Assembly (NCBI GenBank): GCA_022446825.1
Contig: JAKVBY010000007.1
Location: 26,571-87,584, forward strand
Source of the DNA: Pirellulaceae bacterium
GTDB taxonomy: Bacteria > Planctomycetota > Planctomycetia > Pirellulales > Pirellulaceae
DNA length: 61,014 bases
Direction: 5' to 3'
The notes below the pieces were generated by a model. It saw nothing but the letters and a program-made list of their open reading frames with translations. It had not been told where the DNA came from and searched no databases. The position numbers were made by a program, and so were the translations under genes. Positions 1 to 7,233 of this stretch are shown piece after piece. How positions within the stretch are numbered: position 1 is the stretch's first letter; every line of letters begins with the position of its first letter.

Positions 1-182
1 GCAATCGGAATCGAGAACAAGGCAATCAGATTTCCCACGGTGACAACATAAATCCCTGCGCTCATGCTATAGGCTTTTCCTAGCACACGCCCCGGCGGAT
101 ACGCTGCAATCGACGGCCAGACAACCATCGATGTCACTTCATCCACTTCCGCAGGCGCCACACCTGCAATTGCTTGTTTCAT
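1..182 (-). CDS. N-terminal part of a hypothetical membrane protein (runs off left edge)
   Basis: An open frame on the minus strand starts with ATG at 182-180 and stays open to the window edge, giving about 60 residues. It begins MKQAIAGVAPAEVDEVTSMV and continues with VWPSIAAYPPGRVLGKAYSM, followed by a hydrophobic stretch that looks like a first membrane segment (GIYVVTVGNLIALFSIPI). I do not recognise a named family. The short soluble head followed by a membrane segment suggests a small integral membrane protein. It is divergent from the F-type secretion gene that starts at 384. Only the N-terminus is visible, so function cannot be assigned. Confidence 0.6.
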   Translation of the reverse strand, partial: MKQAIAGVAPAEVDEVTSMVVWPSIAAYPPGRVLGKAYSMSAGIYVVTVGNLIALFSIPI

Positions 183-383
183 CGCCGGACTTCCTGGAAC
201 ACAATCGTGAGAACAATGCTCAATAAACAAAGCTTACCGCAAGGTAAAAATCGTAACAAAGCGGTGTTGAATTCGCTAGTAGCCGCTTCTTGGGTGATCG
301 CCCCCACCACCACCTCCGGATCGAGCCAGCAGCTTCGCTAAGGTTATCGTATATTTCACTTACCAGCCAAGAATTTTTCGGCA

Positions 384-1349
384 ATGCGTTCCATGCTCGA
401 AAACCCCATTCCTCTCGATAAGCTTGCTAGTTTTTCCGAGAACCTGGCGCGCTGCTTAGCGGCCGGCCTGAGCGTGCCCGCAAGCCTCAAATCATCCGGA
501 TTCGCTCTGGGGCCACATTTGTCGAGCCGTCTCGCTGCCATCAGAAAACAGACCGAAGCGGGCCAGGAATTGGGACTCGCACTGAAATCACTGGAAAATC
601 AACTGCCCGTCTTTTTCATTCCCACCATCCAATGTGGAGACGAAACAGGTCGCACTCCCGAACTATTACTCTATCTGGCCGAACATTGTCGCATGATGCA
701 CTGCACATGGAAAACGCTTCGGCATACCTGGCTCTTGCCACTCACAACGATCGTCACCTTTTCCTGTTTGCGTCTGCTAATCTATTTCTTTCTCCATCCT
801 CTACGAGAAACGATCGTCTACTTGGGACAATTGATCACGATGTATGGAGGTCTGTTTGTTGTTGTGCTGATGATTCAAAAGTCCCCGCAAGCCAGGCTTG
901 TCGTTGATCACCTTCGTTTGCGCGTACCTTGGTTTGGAGACATCGACCGGGACTTGGCTCTCAGCCGATTCTTTCACCTGTTTGCCGTCTTTTACACAGC
1001 CGCTGTGATGCGCGTCGACAAGATGGTCGAGACTTCCGCTGTCGTTTCACAAAATGTCGCGGTACGCTCAAATCTCCACCGGGCTGCGGATGAAATTCGA
1101 AATGGCGCAACGATTTTCGACGCCTTGACCAATTCACTGGATCTGCAGGGGGAACAAAAAGCGATGCTCGCAACAGGAGAAGAGACCGGCAAATTCGAAG
1201 AGGCATCTTCTCACATCGCGCGCACTACAGAGGACTCCGTGAAGTCTCGCCTCAACATTTTCAATCAAATTGTGCGCAAAGCGATTTTCATTTTCATTGT
1301 GCTGGCGATCCTTTCGAACATTTTCTCTCTCGCCGTGCTGCTATTTTGA
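384..1349 (+). CDS. Type II secretion system F-domain protein (GspF/PilC-like)
   Basis: A 321-residue inner-membrane protein of the GspF/PilC family, which forms the platform of type II secretion or type IV pilus machines. Two repeated T2SSF domains are visible. The N-terminal one (about residues 10-100) has the family pattern AAGLSVPASL...GDETGRTPELLLYLAEHC. The C-terminal one (about 190-290) has FFHLFAVFYTAAVMRVDKMV...LATGEETGKFEEA. Hydrophobic segments lie near 110-170 and at the C-terminus. The length is shorter than the usual ~400 residues. No GspE ATPase or pseudopilin gene is adjacent, so it is an isolated component here, although a prepilin-peptidase-like gene lies near 18 kb. An alternative start is the second ATG at 393. 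Confidence 0.85.
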   Translation: MRSMLENPIPLDKLASFSENLARCLAAGLSVPASLKSSGFALGPHLSSRLAAIRKQTEAGQELGLALKSLENQLPVFFIPTIQCGDETGRTPELLLYLAEHCRMMHCTWKTLRHTWLLPLTTIVTFSCLRLLIYFFLHPLRETIVYLGQLITMYGGLFVVVLMIQKSPQARLVVDHLRLRVPWFGDIDRDLALSRFFHLFAVFYTAAVMRVDKMVETSAVVSQNVAVRSNLHRAADEIRNGATIFDALTNSLDLQGEQKAMLATGEETGKFEEASSHIARTTEDSVKSRLNIFNQIVRKAIFIFIVLAILSNIFSLAVLLF

Positions 1350-1399
1350 TAATTAGGCAACAGCAACGAGAACCCACCCAAAGGAACGTCGCGCCAGCT

Positions 1400-2356
1400 C
1401 TACTCGGCAACCACAGGTGTCACTAACGAACCGATCGACTCGATCGTGGCCTCGATTTTTTCGCCAGCCTGGAGAAATGTGTCGGTTGTATTTCCCACGC
1501 CCGCCGATGTTCCCGTGGAAATCATGTCACCCGCCTCGAGTGTCACAAAACTGGAAATGAACTCAATCACTGCAGCTACTGGAAAAATCATTTGAGCCGT
1601 CGAGGCATCTTGGTGCAGCACACCATCGACTTTCAAACGCATCGCTAAAGCCTGGGGATCAGGGACGGCGCGCGCGTCGGCAATGCAAGGCCCGCAAGGA
1701 CAGGAACCGTCGTGCCACTTACCATGAAGCCAATCAAAAAATCCATCTTTGTCGCGTTGTTTTCGCTCTGGATTCGGCCGAAATCTGCGATCCGAGATGT
1801 CATTGATGACCGTATAACCGGCGACGTGTCCCAAGGCGTCTGCTTCTTTGATGCCGCGACCACCTCGACCGATCACAACACCTAATTCCAGTTCCCAGTC
1901 GATGGCATTGGGCGAGATTTGAGGAATTCGGAAGGCTTCCCCTGGATTCGTTAGCGTCGTCGTCGGCGGTTTCATGAAGACATAAGGAAATGTCTCCGCG
2001 CGTTCCGCTGCGACACCGCCACCCTCTTCAATATGTTTTGCATAATTCCCCGCTAGCAAAAAAATCTTCTTCGGTGCGGGGATCGGCACGAGCAATTGCA
2101 CCGAGTCGACAGTCAACGAAAGTTCCGCTCGCCGCGATTCATCCAAGGTGGGGAGCCAATCGGCAACCATCTGAGCCGCTTCTCGCTGACTCCCACCCGG
2201 CAATACCGCCAGCAAATCAACACTCTGAGGCAGATCGGCGGAACGACCTACATGCTCCACAAAGGCGGCCGAGGCGGCAGCAAAGGGAATGACATGATCG
2301 TCAAAATAAAAAGCGGCTTGGACACTCTCACCCTGTTGGATTCGGCATAAACGCAT
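1400..2356 (-). CDS. Fumarylacetoacetate hydrolase-family protein
   Basis: A protein of 318 residues if started at the ATG at 2356 (MRLCRIQQ...). An upstream extension to 2440 is open but is not hydrophobic enough to be a signal and does not resemble the family. The C-terminal two thirds is the FAH fold: a substrate and metal-binding region with DWELELGVVIGRGGRGI (acidic metal ligands) and GYTVINDISDR, followed by GDMISTGTSAGVGN near the C-terminus. Family members hydrolyse or isomerise acylpyruvates and 2-hydroxyhepta-2,4-diene-1,7-dioates in aromatic compound catabolism, or decarboxylate oxaloacetate. The exact substrate cannot be read from the sequence. It converges with the secretion F gene and no catabolic neighbours are present. 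Confidence 0.88.
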   Translation of the reverse strand: MRLCRIQQGESVQAAFYFDDHVIPFAAASAAFVEHVGRSADLPQSVDLLAVLPGGSQREAAQMVADWLPTLDESRRAELSLTVDSVQLLVPIPAPKKIFLLAGNYAKHIEEGGGVAAERAETFPYVFMKPPTTTLTNPGEAFRIPQISPNAIDWELELGVVIGRGGRGIKEADALGHVAGYTVINDISDRRFRPNPERKQRDKDGFFDWLHGKWHDGSCPCGPCIADARAVPDPQALAMRLKVDGVLHQDASTAQMIFPVAAVIEFISSFVTLEAGDMISTGTSAGVGNTTDTFLQAGEKIEATIESIGSLVTPVVAE

Positions 2357-2736
2357 CTGAGCACTCCCAGCAATTGAATTCTGACAGCTCGTCGCTAGCA
2401 GACTAACCGTGAAACGGTGGCAACACGAAAAATGCACCACGGACGCAAACGTTTTCCACTGGCGAAGATATCACAAGTTCCACCTGCTGGCGATCTGGTG
2501 TAAAGCGTTTGTCATCGCCCATTGTCGCTAACCGTTGCCAACCCTGTTTTTGTCAAATCCGACATAGTTGTTACCTTTTTGCCTCTACTGAGGACTGGTT
2601 CGTTGGCTGGTCGATCCCATCTATATGTGAAACGCAACTGCCTGAGCGACCGAGGCGTCAGAGTTCACAACCGTGCAACTGCAATTCCCCGTCTCAGTTA
2701 CTTTTCAGCAATCGTCAACAAGCCAACGGAAAACTG
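2357..2736. other. Intergenic region, no gene seen
   Basis: About 380 bp between the divergent FAH-family gene and the small gene starting at 2737. Open frames here are short and have no recognisable domain. It presumably carries the two divergent promoters, but I could not pick convincing -35/-10 boxes. Confidence 0.4.
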
Positions 2737-2973
2737 ATGTCTCTGGAAAGCCCTCATCTAGACGAGCAACTCTTGGCAGAGATTCGTCGTCGCGCACAAA
2801 GCACTCGATCTACTCAAGAAGCCGGGCGTTGCGTGGTGTCAGCCCTCATCGATGCTCAAATCAACGTCACCTTGGTGACACTGGACGAGTTTAAACTTGC
2901 CGTCACCGAAGCGATCACAGCCCACCGAGAATTTTCAGCGACGAGTCCTAGTAATCGGCCGGAAGCGGCCTGA
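2737..2973 (+). CDS. Small hypothetical protein (78 aa)
   Basis: A 78-residue protein starting MSLESPHLDEQLLAEIRRRA. The ATG at 2737 is preferred over the longer frame from 2509, whose N-terminal part has low-complexity, non-protein-like composition. The product is soluble, largely helical by eye and rich in charged residues, with a VTLDEFKLAVTEAI stretch in the middle. No domain was recognised. It could be a small planctomycete-specific protein. Its coding status rests on reasonable amino-acid composition only. Confidence 0.45.
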   Translation: MSLESPHLDEQLLAEIRRRAQSTRSTQEAGRCVVSALIDAQINVTLVTLDEFKLAVTEAITAHREFSATSPSNRPEAA

Positions 2974-3503
2974 TTCACCGCCCAGCCTACAAATATCGTG
3001 GCAACACTGAGCGACAACACTCTAGACACCAGCCTCCTCAACGCACCTCAGCAGGTCGCTACTACATGATTGGACACCGCACGGCGACTCAAGGAAAATG
3101 CCGTTTTTCCTGTCATGACTGGTCTTGAGACGATGACGCTCGATACCGATTACCTACCTCCGCACTAGATTTCTCCACAAGAGGCAATCCGGCCTAAGAG
3201 CTATACAACGGTGCTCCCACGACCAGCGATGGCCGTGTCAGTTTGACAAACTGCTACTCTGCAACTGCTGCTCTGCAACTATTACTCTATCTCTGCTGCT
3301 CTGCGTCGAAGCCGAGTACCTTAACGCAGCGCGAGGTGACTCAAAACAGTGAGGCAGGGGATCGATTCGGGATGCTCTGTCACCCTTTCCCGACCGCAGC
3401 ATAAACCCGCATCACAAAACGATTCCCCTCTGACCCACTCTCGATAAAACCCTGCCAGGCCTCAGCAAGGCGTGCTTTTACCAGTGTGAGGGGAAATAGA
3501 AGG
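2974..3503. other. Intergenic region with short CTGCT/CTGCAACT repeats
   Basis: About 530 bp with no convincing gene. Between about 3251 and 3304 there are imperfect reiterations of ctgct and ctctgcaact, probably replication-slippage sequence. No tRNA or strong terminator was seen. Confidence 0.4.
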
Positions 3504-4238
3504 CTAGGATCGATTAGCTTTGGGCGCAAGCGGTCGGAGCTGGATGATGCGGGTCGGAACGATCGCTTGACCCGTCACCTCCTGCATTTCAATCTGCCAG
3601 GGCTGAGTCTGGATCCATTGCAAAAATTTGTCTCCGGTACGACGTCCCGGTTCCACCAACACGACCGTGCCGCAAGGGGCTAGTTGCTTGCTCCAAAATT
3701 CATGCAGGAAGGGCCAGTCTGCTTGATCGTAAAGTACATCCGACCCCAAAATCCACTGAAAAGATCTGTCTAACTGATCTCGCCGCCAGTCGACTTTTTG
3801 GATCGACACGCGGTGGGACCAGGCCAGCGTGTTGTAGCGAGAGAACAGTAAGGCCGGGGTCGCCGCATCGACCATCGTCACGACTGCCCCCAACGCCGCA
3901 GCAACGGTTCCCACCAATCCCATCCCACAACCAAGATCAAGCACCGCAGCATCTTTGATCAAACGGTTGGTCAGCCATTCCGCCAACACAAATGCACTGT
4001 CCCAGGATTCAGCCCAGTAGGGCTGCTCAAACGCACCGGTACCTGAGCCTGCGTTTTGTTCTGCAGGAACCTCCACCTCGCCTGGATTGGCAACACGTGT
4101 AAATTCTAATTGCAGCTTGCCAATTTGCAGCCGATCGGTAAGCGTGGCATGACGCTGCTCAATACGATGCAAAAGAGCCTTGCGCTGCAAAAAATCCTGC
4201 TGTTTCAATTTCAAAGTACCGTTTTCGCCGTTTTCCAC
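3504..4238 (-). CDS. SAM-dependent methyltransferase (METTL21/Nnt1-like)
   Basis: A 244-residue class I methyltransferase with a GTG start. SAM-binding motif I is VLDLGCGMGLVGTVAAALGA (about residues 97-116), followed by the acidic motif II loop VTMVDA and a motif IV-like ILGSDVLYD (about 165-173). An N-terminal helical extension is followed by the QPYWAESWDSAFVLAEWL motif. This arrangement matches the methyltransferase_16 group, which methylates lysines in proteins, but the substrate of this bacterial member is unknown. The stop of the 64-aa membrane ORF lies 21 bp upstream, so the two may be co-transcribed. Confidence 0.85.
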   Translation of the reverse strand: MENGENGTLKLKQQDFLQRKALLHRIEQRHATLTDRLQIGKLQLEFTRVANPGEVEVPAEQNAGSGTGAFEQPYWAESWDSAFVLAEWLTNRLIKDAAVLDLGCGMGLVGTVAAALGAVVTMVDAATPALLFSRYNTLAWSHRVSIQKVDWRRDQLDRSFQWILGSDVLYDQADWPFLHEFWSKQLAPCGTVVLVEPGRRTGDKFLQWIQTQPWQIEMQEVTGQAIVPTRIIQLRPLAPKANRS

Positions 4239-4259
4239 GTTACCGGTTTTCTCAAAGAA

Positions 4260-4454
4260 TCATGCCAGGTACAAAACGATCAAAAACACCGCCCCCGTGG
4301 TGCCACTTGGAAAGATTTCATAAACACTCAGTGTAGCAACCAGAGTGGAAACCAGGGTGCCAATCGCAACAACAACCGTCACGCCCACCTGTCCAGACGG
4401 GTCTTTATCCAAGTACTCATACGTTTCCGCACTGCCTCCCCTCTGCCGTGACAA
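4260..4454 (-). CDS. Small membrane protein, hypothetical (64 aa)
   Basis: A 64-residue frame with a short polar head (ETYEYLDKDPSGQ) and two hydrophobic segments (VGVTVVVAIGTLVSTLVATL and AVFLIVLYLA). The only starts in frame are TTG at 4454, which lies inside the T-tract of the upstream terminator, or GTG codons further in, so the true start is uncertain. It sits directly upstream of the methyltransferase gene in the same orientation. No family was recognised. Confidence 0.5.
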   Translation of the reverse strand: MSRQRGGSAETYEYLDKDPSGQVGVTVVVAIGTLVSTLVATLSVYEIFPSGTTGAVFLIVLYLA

Positions 4455-4489
4455 AAAAACGGCGAGCTGCGGATTTCGCAGCTCACCGT
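4453..4489 (-). terminator. Intrinsic terminator of the HMA lipoprotein gene
   Basis: On the minus strand an ACGG-x-GAGCTGCG / CGCAGCTC-x-CCGT hairpin (4489-4459; 12 base pairs with one mismatch and a 5-nt loop) is followed directly by seven T residues. This is a textbook Rho-independent terminator about 47 nt after the TAG stop at 4536. A dedicated terminator here supports the upstream two-TGA frame being a functional transcription unit. Confidence 0.85.
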
Positions 4490-4535
4490 CTGTGCTTCGT
4501 TAAAATTGCTCAATTTGTTTATTGAACAAACTTGT

Positions 4536-4874
4536 CTATTCAACAAGGGATGCATCAGGAAATTCAGCAGCAACAAGTGCTTCCACCGCTTTTGCGCTAT
4601 CGAAGTCTTCACCTTCAATCGCACAGGTTGCCGTTTTCTCGTCAGCATTAATCGTAATGTCCGTTACACCCGGTAACGGGGACAAAGCGTCCTTAGCACG
4701 CTTGCCTCACGAATTGCCTCAGACCATGCCAGGGAGTTTAAAACTCACCTGATTCACACTGGGCACTGCCGTATTCGTCGCCGTTGTCTCGTTGGTCGAA
4801 GGCGACGAACCGGAAGGACCAGAACAACCGACGGCAAAGACAGCCGCCAGCAAAACCAGTTCTCGCCGATTCAT
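4536..4874 (-). CDS. Candidate double-selenocysteine HMA-domain lipoprotein (in-frame TGA at codons 52 and 56)
   Basis: Read from ATG at 4874 to TAG at 4536 the frame has 113 codons, interrupted only by TGA at 4721-4719 and 4709-4707. The N-terminus is a lipoprotein signal (MNRRELVLLAAVFAVGCSG, lipobox AVGC), followed by a Ser/Thr-rich linker. The rest is an HMA-like metal-binding domain: VSFKLPGMV-X-GNS-X-GKRAKDALSPLPGVTDITI, then EKTATCAIEG and AKAVEALVAAEFPDASLVE. The two X positions are where HMA domains have their metal-ligand cysteines (GMxC...C, here with three spacer residues). Both are TGA while everything after them stays open and domain-like. Two hairpins follow at SECIS-like distances, and a strong terminator follows the gene. 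The best reading is UGA decoded as selenocysteine. The alternative is a pseudogene with two nonsense mutations, which would have to hit exactly both ligand codons. Confidence 0.72.
4661..4679 (-). promoter_or_regulatory. SECIS-like hairpin 2 for the second TGA
   Basis: In the mRNA sense CCGUUAC-CGGGU-GUAACGG forms a perfect 7-bp stem (4679-4673 with 4667-4661) with a G-rich 5-nt loop that begins 34 nt after the second TGA (4709-4707). It directly follows hairpin 1, so each TGA has its own downstream hairpin within the usual bacterial SECIS range. Since the region also encodes protein, two perfect consecutive hairpins are notable. Confidence 0.55.
4685..4703 (-). promoter_or_regulatory. SECIS-like hairpin 1 for the first TGA
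   Basis: In the mRNA sense the sequence AAGCGU-GCUAAGG-ACGCUU forms a perfect 6-bp stem (4703-4698 with 4690-4685) and a 7-nt loop that starts with G. The loop begins 21 nt after the first TGA (4721-4719). Bacterial SECIS elements lie inside the reading frame just after the UGA and have a G at the start of a small apical loop. The spacing resembles E. coli fdhF, where I count about 18 nt. Function is inferred from structure and position only. Confidence 0.6.
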
Positions 4875-5597
4875 AGGAACATCCTTTGGCTAGAAACAAA
4901 AAATGAAAAAGTTCGCGCAATCCTTTGAAGCTAATTCAAAAGACCGCACGTCACAAACACCCCGAGCAGTCCTTCCACAGAAAGGAAAAGCCTGCCATGA
5001 GGCTGCTTTATATTTTGGCTACAAATCACCCCGACGAAAAGAGCGAATTCCTCCACTTTGCCATAAATTGTAAAGCCGACCCTCGTCCGGGGGGCCAAAA
5101 AATCATTTCACTTGACCTACACACGGTCGGTAAGGCCGTGGAGGCAGAGCCTCAGAATGGCCAGACGGCAGAAGAGGTTTCCAAAACTGCCACCTCTCTG
5201 CTCGCCATCCCACGGCTTGGATTCATGCTGAGGCAGCGGCGGCCACCGCGTTCGAAATCGTCTGCGCGGTGTCGGATTGGGTCGCCTGCAGGCTTCTGAT
5301 TTCGGCTTTCGGAAGCGGGATGATCAAAACATCTCCGGGAAATGGCTGCGCAGAAAATTGCTGCTCTAGAAATTATTACCCCGGGAATCGTCAGTTCACC
5401 CGTCGGAAGGAGACACAAGGATATTCCTGCAAGGTGAACTTCCGCGCTCAGGGGAACGCATGGCGCACACAGGCGGTATGATTTCACAAGGACATGCCGG
5501 TCAGATAAACTACCCAAGTTGCTGGATCGTGCCGCGAGTACCTCAAACGAGACGCCACGCACTGCGACACACCAGACGTCCACCAAGAGCGATACCC
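4875..5597. other. Intergenic region, no convincing gene
   Basis: About 720 bp upstream of both the HMA lipoprotein gene (minus) and the membrane protein gene at 5598 (plus). Frames of up to about 144 codons exist on both strands but have biased, non-protein-like composition and no domain. It should contain the divergent promoters. No structured RNA was recognised. Confidence 0.4.
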
Positions 5598-6044
5598 ATG
5601 ACTAAAGAAGAGCAGACGAAAGAAGAGCAGGGCAGTTCCACCCAAAAAAACTCGGGCTGTTTGGCGGGCTTGTTGTTCGTGGTATTTGTGGGCGGATGGA
5701 TCGTGTTCGGTTTTGGAGCGGTCGGACTTTATGAGGACCGTAAATTCCTCTCACTCAATGCAGTGCTGGCCGCTGCGGGCCTGCTCGCGATCGGAGTTAG
5801 TTTTCCTCTCTTGGTGAAAGCTTCTCGAGCCTACGAAGAAGTTCGTCGATACAGTCTGGGCGGTGGCTTTTGCTTCCTCGTCTGGGGTATCGTCCGACTG
5901 GTATGGAAAACATGGAATGACCAACCCGGGTGGGATCAGGGCATTTCCGTTTTGTTTATCGGTTGCGGTATGTATCAAATGATGATGGCATTCCGGGAAA
6001 GGCATGCAGCGATTCCGGATGACGAAGGAACCTCGGGAGACTAA
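5598..6044 (+). CDS. Hypothetical membrane protein (148 aa)
   Basis: Started at ATG 5598 (MTKEEQTKEEQGSSTQKN), because the longer upstream frame lacks protein character. After a polar head there are about four hydrophobic segments: CLAGLLFVVFVGGWIVFGFG, LNAVLAAAGLLAIGVSFPLL, GGGFCFLVWGIVRLVW and ISVLFIGCGMYQMMMAF. It ends in a short acidic tail. This suggests a small four-pass inner-membrane protein. No family was recognised, and there is no operon partner in the same orientation within 300 bp. Confidence 0.6.
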   Translation: MTKEEQTKEEQGSSTQKNSGCLAGLLFVVFVGGWIVFGFGAVGLYEDRKFLSLNAVLAAAGLLAIGVSFPLLVKASRAYEEVRRYSLGGGFCFLVWGIVRLVWKTWNDQPGWDQGISVLFIGCGMYQMMMAFRERHAAIPDDEGTSGD

Positions 6045-6395
6045 CCCAGCAGGTCGGTTCATACCACGTACCAGGAGAGCTTGCCGGGCGACAGATCACC
6101 TGACCGGATCCGACATCGCTTACAACGTCAAACCGATTTTCCCCAGCGACAGTAGCAAGCCAGCCGGCGCACACAAGTTCAGGGGCGACAACCTTTTAAT
6201 GTTGGTCAAGTCGCCAACCGCCGTCGCAGAGTACCTCCGCTGGCACTCGGACCGGTTGATCTCATCCGCTCAGTACCGCGTCGTCGTCCTTGCCAATGCC
6301 TGCGAAAAAGTTTGCCAGGAACATGCCGGGAGGTACACTCATTGGTCTTGAATCAGTCGAAGAAAGCAACCTGTGCAGGAAATTTTGATGAGTCA
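6045..6395. other. Intergenic region, nothing recognised
   Basis: About 350 bp between two hypothetical membrane-protein genes. A 115-codon frame crosses it but has no domain, no hydrophobic pattern and an unusual composition, so I treat it as non-coding. Confidence 0.35.
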
Positions 6396-6835
6396 ATGCC
6401 CGAGAAAAGAATCCGCTGGCTTCGAGGTCTTGCAGTCATGCTTGCTTGATGGTGGTGCCCGGAATCGCTGCAGTGCTACCGATACTTTTGCTGGATGTTT
6501 GGGACGTCCCCAGAATTCTCGGCGACGGACTGGGAAGAATCGTTAAGGCTGCAGTACTTACCGTCAGTGTCCTCCTATTCCTTATTCTTTTCTATCAGAG
6601 TATCGGCATTTGCGAGAAGGCTTTTGGCCGTAAGCACCCTGACACGGGCAAGCTTGCCCTGCGGGTCGGAGAAGGGAAAGGAATTCTGCAACTATTTGCA
6701 ATCATGGTGTTAACCCACTTCGGAGTGCGGATCATGCTCATCGGCCTGCACACAACTACGAATTGGTCATTTTTCGAGAATTCTAGTGGCTCTCTAGCAA
6801 TTGGATTGACCGTGGGCTTACTTTTTTGCGTGTAG
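6396..6835 (+). pseudogene. Hypothetical membrane protein, apparently frameshifted near 6446
   Basis: The main open part is 6449-6835 (ATG at 6449; about 128 residues). It has three or four hydrophobic segments: MVVPGIAAVLPILLLDV, VKAAVLTVSVLLFLILFYQS, LQLFAIMVLTHFGVRIMLI and GSLAIGLTVGLLF. A second frame starts at ATG 6396 and gives MPEKRIRWLRGLAVMLA, a good positively charged start for a first membrane helix, before a TGA at 6447-6449 in that frame. One missing base around 6441-6448 would join the two into one 146-residue protein. It may instead simply start at 6449 (or TTG 6446). No family was recognised. Confidence 0.45.
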
Positions 6836-7233
6836 AAATTTCCAGAAAACGTGAGTTCTCGTACGTCGCACCGATCTGGAGGGAGATGAGAATAAACAGT
6901 AGCGAAACAAACATTTCTCGGCACGCGTCCAGGGAGGTCGTCCAGAGAGAGACTTTTGCGCGGCGTGGCCGTAGGACAGGGCGTAGCTCCTCTCACAACT
7001 CAGACAGCCGATCCACCGCCTGACCCAAGATCACTCGCGTCCAGACTGCGTTTTGACTTTGGCGTCCGCTTGAAGGGAGCGCAGCGGCTCTCCAAATCAC
7101 CAGATCGGACAATTCGCAGACCGAACGTACCCTCCGGAAACCATCACCCAAACAGGCAGCTTGTTTTACGGCTATAATGAAGCCGCAACACGAGCGGCTA
7201 AAAAGTAAGTGATCCACACGAGTAATCGACACG
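6836..7233. other. Intergenic region, upstream of the PSCyt1/DUF1549 gene
   Basis: About 400 bp with only short, domain-less frames on both strands. It presumably carries the promoter of the 7234-11475 gene pair. No structured RNA or repeat was recognised. Confidence 0.35.

Noticed and set aside
2509-2736. Upstream extension of the small gene at 2737
   Set aside because: The added N-terminus is low-complexity and the ATG at 2737 gives a more protein-like product.
4536-4874. TGA in the HMA gene as reassignment of the genetic code (TGA for Trp)
   Set aside because: Other genes in this window clearly end in TGA, and Trp would not suit the metal-ligand positions.
5152-5586. 144-codon minus-strand frame and overlapping plus-strand frames in the 4.9-5.6 kb gap
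   Set aside because: Composition is unlike a protein (many Arg/Ser/Cys with no pattern), no domain, and frames overlap each other; considered non-coding.
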